Source: Chitinophagaceae bacterium
Lineage (GTDB): Bacteria > Bacteroidota > Bacteroidia > Chitinophagales > Chitinophagaceae
Assembly: GCA_003136915.1 (NCBI GenBank)
Contig: PLEB01000415.1
Coordinates: 1-16,150, forward strand
DNA length: 16,150 nucleotides
Direction of reading: 5' to 3'
The notes beneath the pieces are model-generated. The model saw only the letters and a program-made list of their open reading frames with translations. It had not been told where the DNA came from and did not search any database. Below, one piece after another: positions 15,785 to 16,150 of this stretch. A program made the translations under genes and the position numbers. Within the stretch, counting starts at the first letter, position 1. The number at the start of each line of letters is the position of its first letter.

Positions 15785-16150
15785 ATGGATTCAGAAAGAA
15801 TCTGGATATTACTCGCCCGCAAAAAAGCCGGGGAAGCCAGCCCGGAGGAATTGGCGGAACTGGAATCCCTTCAGGGGAACACAGCCTATTCCAATGAAGT
15901 GATGGATAAGATCTGGGATTCCCCGATGCATTCTTTTCCGGAAATGAAAATTAACCCGGGTCATTGGGACCGTTTAGAACACCGCATCCATCAGGCACCG
16001 GTTAAAAGATTATCACTGAAAATTGCGTGGGCTGCTGCAGCCTGTGTGCTGAGTATCGGGATTAGCTGGCTGGTTTTTATATACAGATCTGACTTCAAAA
16101 CAGAGAAACCGCTTACAGCCTCGCTGAATACGGTTACCACTAAACCTTCT
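15785..16150 (+). CDS. FecR-like anti-sigma factor, 3' end missing
   Basis: The first 122 codons of a FecR-family transmembrane anti-sigma factor; the frame is still open at the window edge. The N-terminal cytoplasmic part has the typical ILLARKKAGEASPEELAELESL helix (residues 8-29), which binds the ECF sigma factor. A single transmembrane helix runs about residues 79-100 (IAWAAAACVLSIGISWLVFIY) after a basic KR patch. The periplasmic FecR domain, which senses the signal from a TonB-dependent receptor, would follow outside the window. It belongs with the sigma factor 118 bases upstream. ATG at 15785 gives the correct family N-terminus. Confidence 0.88.
   Translation, partial: MDSERIWILLARKKAGEASPEELAELESLQGNTAYSNEVMDKIWDSPMHSFPEMKINPGHWDRLEHRIHQAPVKRLSLKIAWAAAACVLSIGISWLVFIYRSDFKTEKPLTASLNTVTTKPS

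Overview
The window looks like chromosomal DNA of a Bacteroidota bacterium, probably of the Chitinophagaceae type. The signs are a Bacteroidota-style ParE, an ECF sigma factor followed by a FecR-type anti-sigma factor, weak or absent Shine-Dalgarno sequences, and one clear Bacteroidota promoter (TTTG, 18 bases, TAnnTTTG) in front of a desaturase gene. No rRNA, tRNA, CRISPR array, insertion sequence or phage gene was seen.

Left part (1-4823): the 3' part of parE (topoisomerase IV subunit B), a DUF1835-type gene close behind it, a small secreted Gly/Tyr-rich protein ending at a strong hairpin terminator, then two minus-strand genes: an acyl-lipid/acyl-CoA desaturase with its promoter, and an orphan GNAT-like acyltransferase resembling siderophore acyltransferases.

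Centre (4824-14913): a long same-strand cluster, probably one operon. It encodes a DUF6786-like lipoprotein, a secreted GH172 (DUF2961) enzyme, L-fucose/D-arabinose isomerase (fucI), an FHS-type sugar/H+ symporter (fucP-like), a Tat-exported GH116-type glycosidase with unusual cysteine clusters, a minimal SlyD-like FKBP prolyl isomerase with a Cys-rich tail, and a COG0523 (CobW-like) GTPase. Gaps run from -4 to 62 bases. In front of it lies the C-terminal scrap of a LacI-family regulator whose stop overlaps the first ATG as ATGA, and a perfect 12-bp palindrome of LacI-operator type. The regulator gene seems to have been deleted while its operator survived. Surface and periplasmic enzymes would release a sugar, the symporter would import it and FucI would isomerise it. 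Kinase and aldolase are not in the window.

The most interesting point is the end of this operon. A prolyl isomerase and a metal-chaperone GTPase are tightly linked (4-base overlap, then a 4-base gap) to a Tat-exported, cysteine-rich glycosidase. This suggests cytoplasmic folding and metal loading before export, possibly of a thiol-metal site close to the GH116 active site. This is an inference, not a demonstrated system.

Right end (15073-16150): an ECF sigma factor and the start of a FecR-like anti-sigma factor, separated by consecutive small hairpins. Such pairs usually precede a SusC/SusD outer-membrane uptake pair, which would lie beyond the window.
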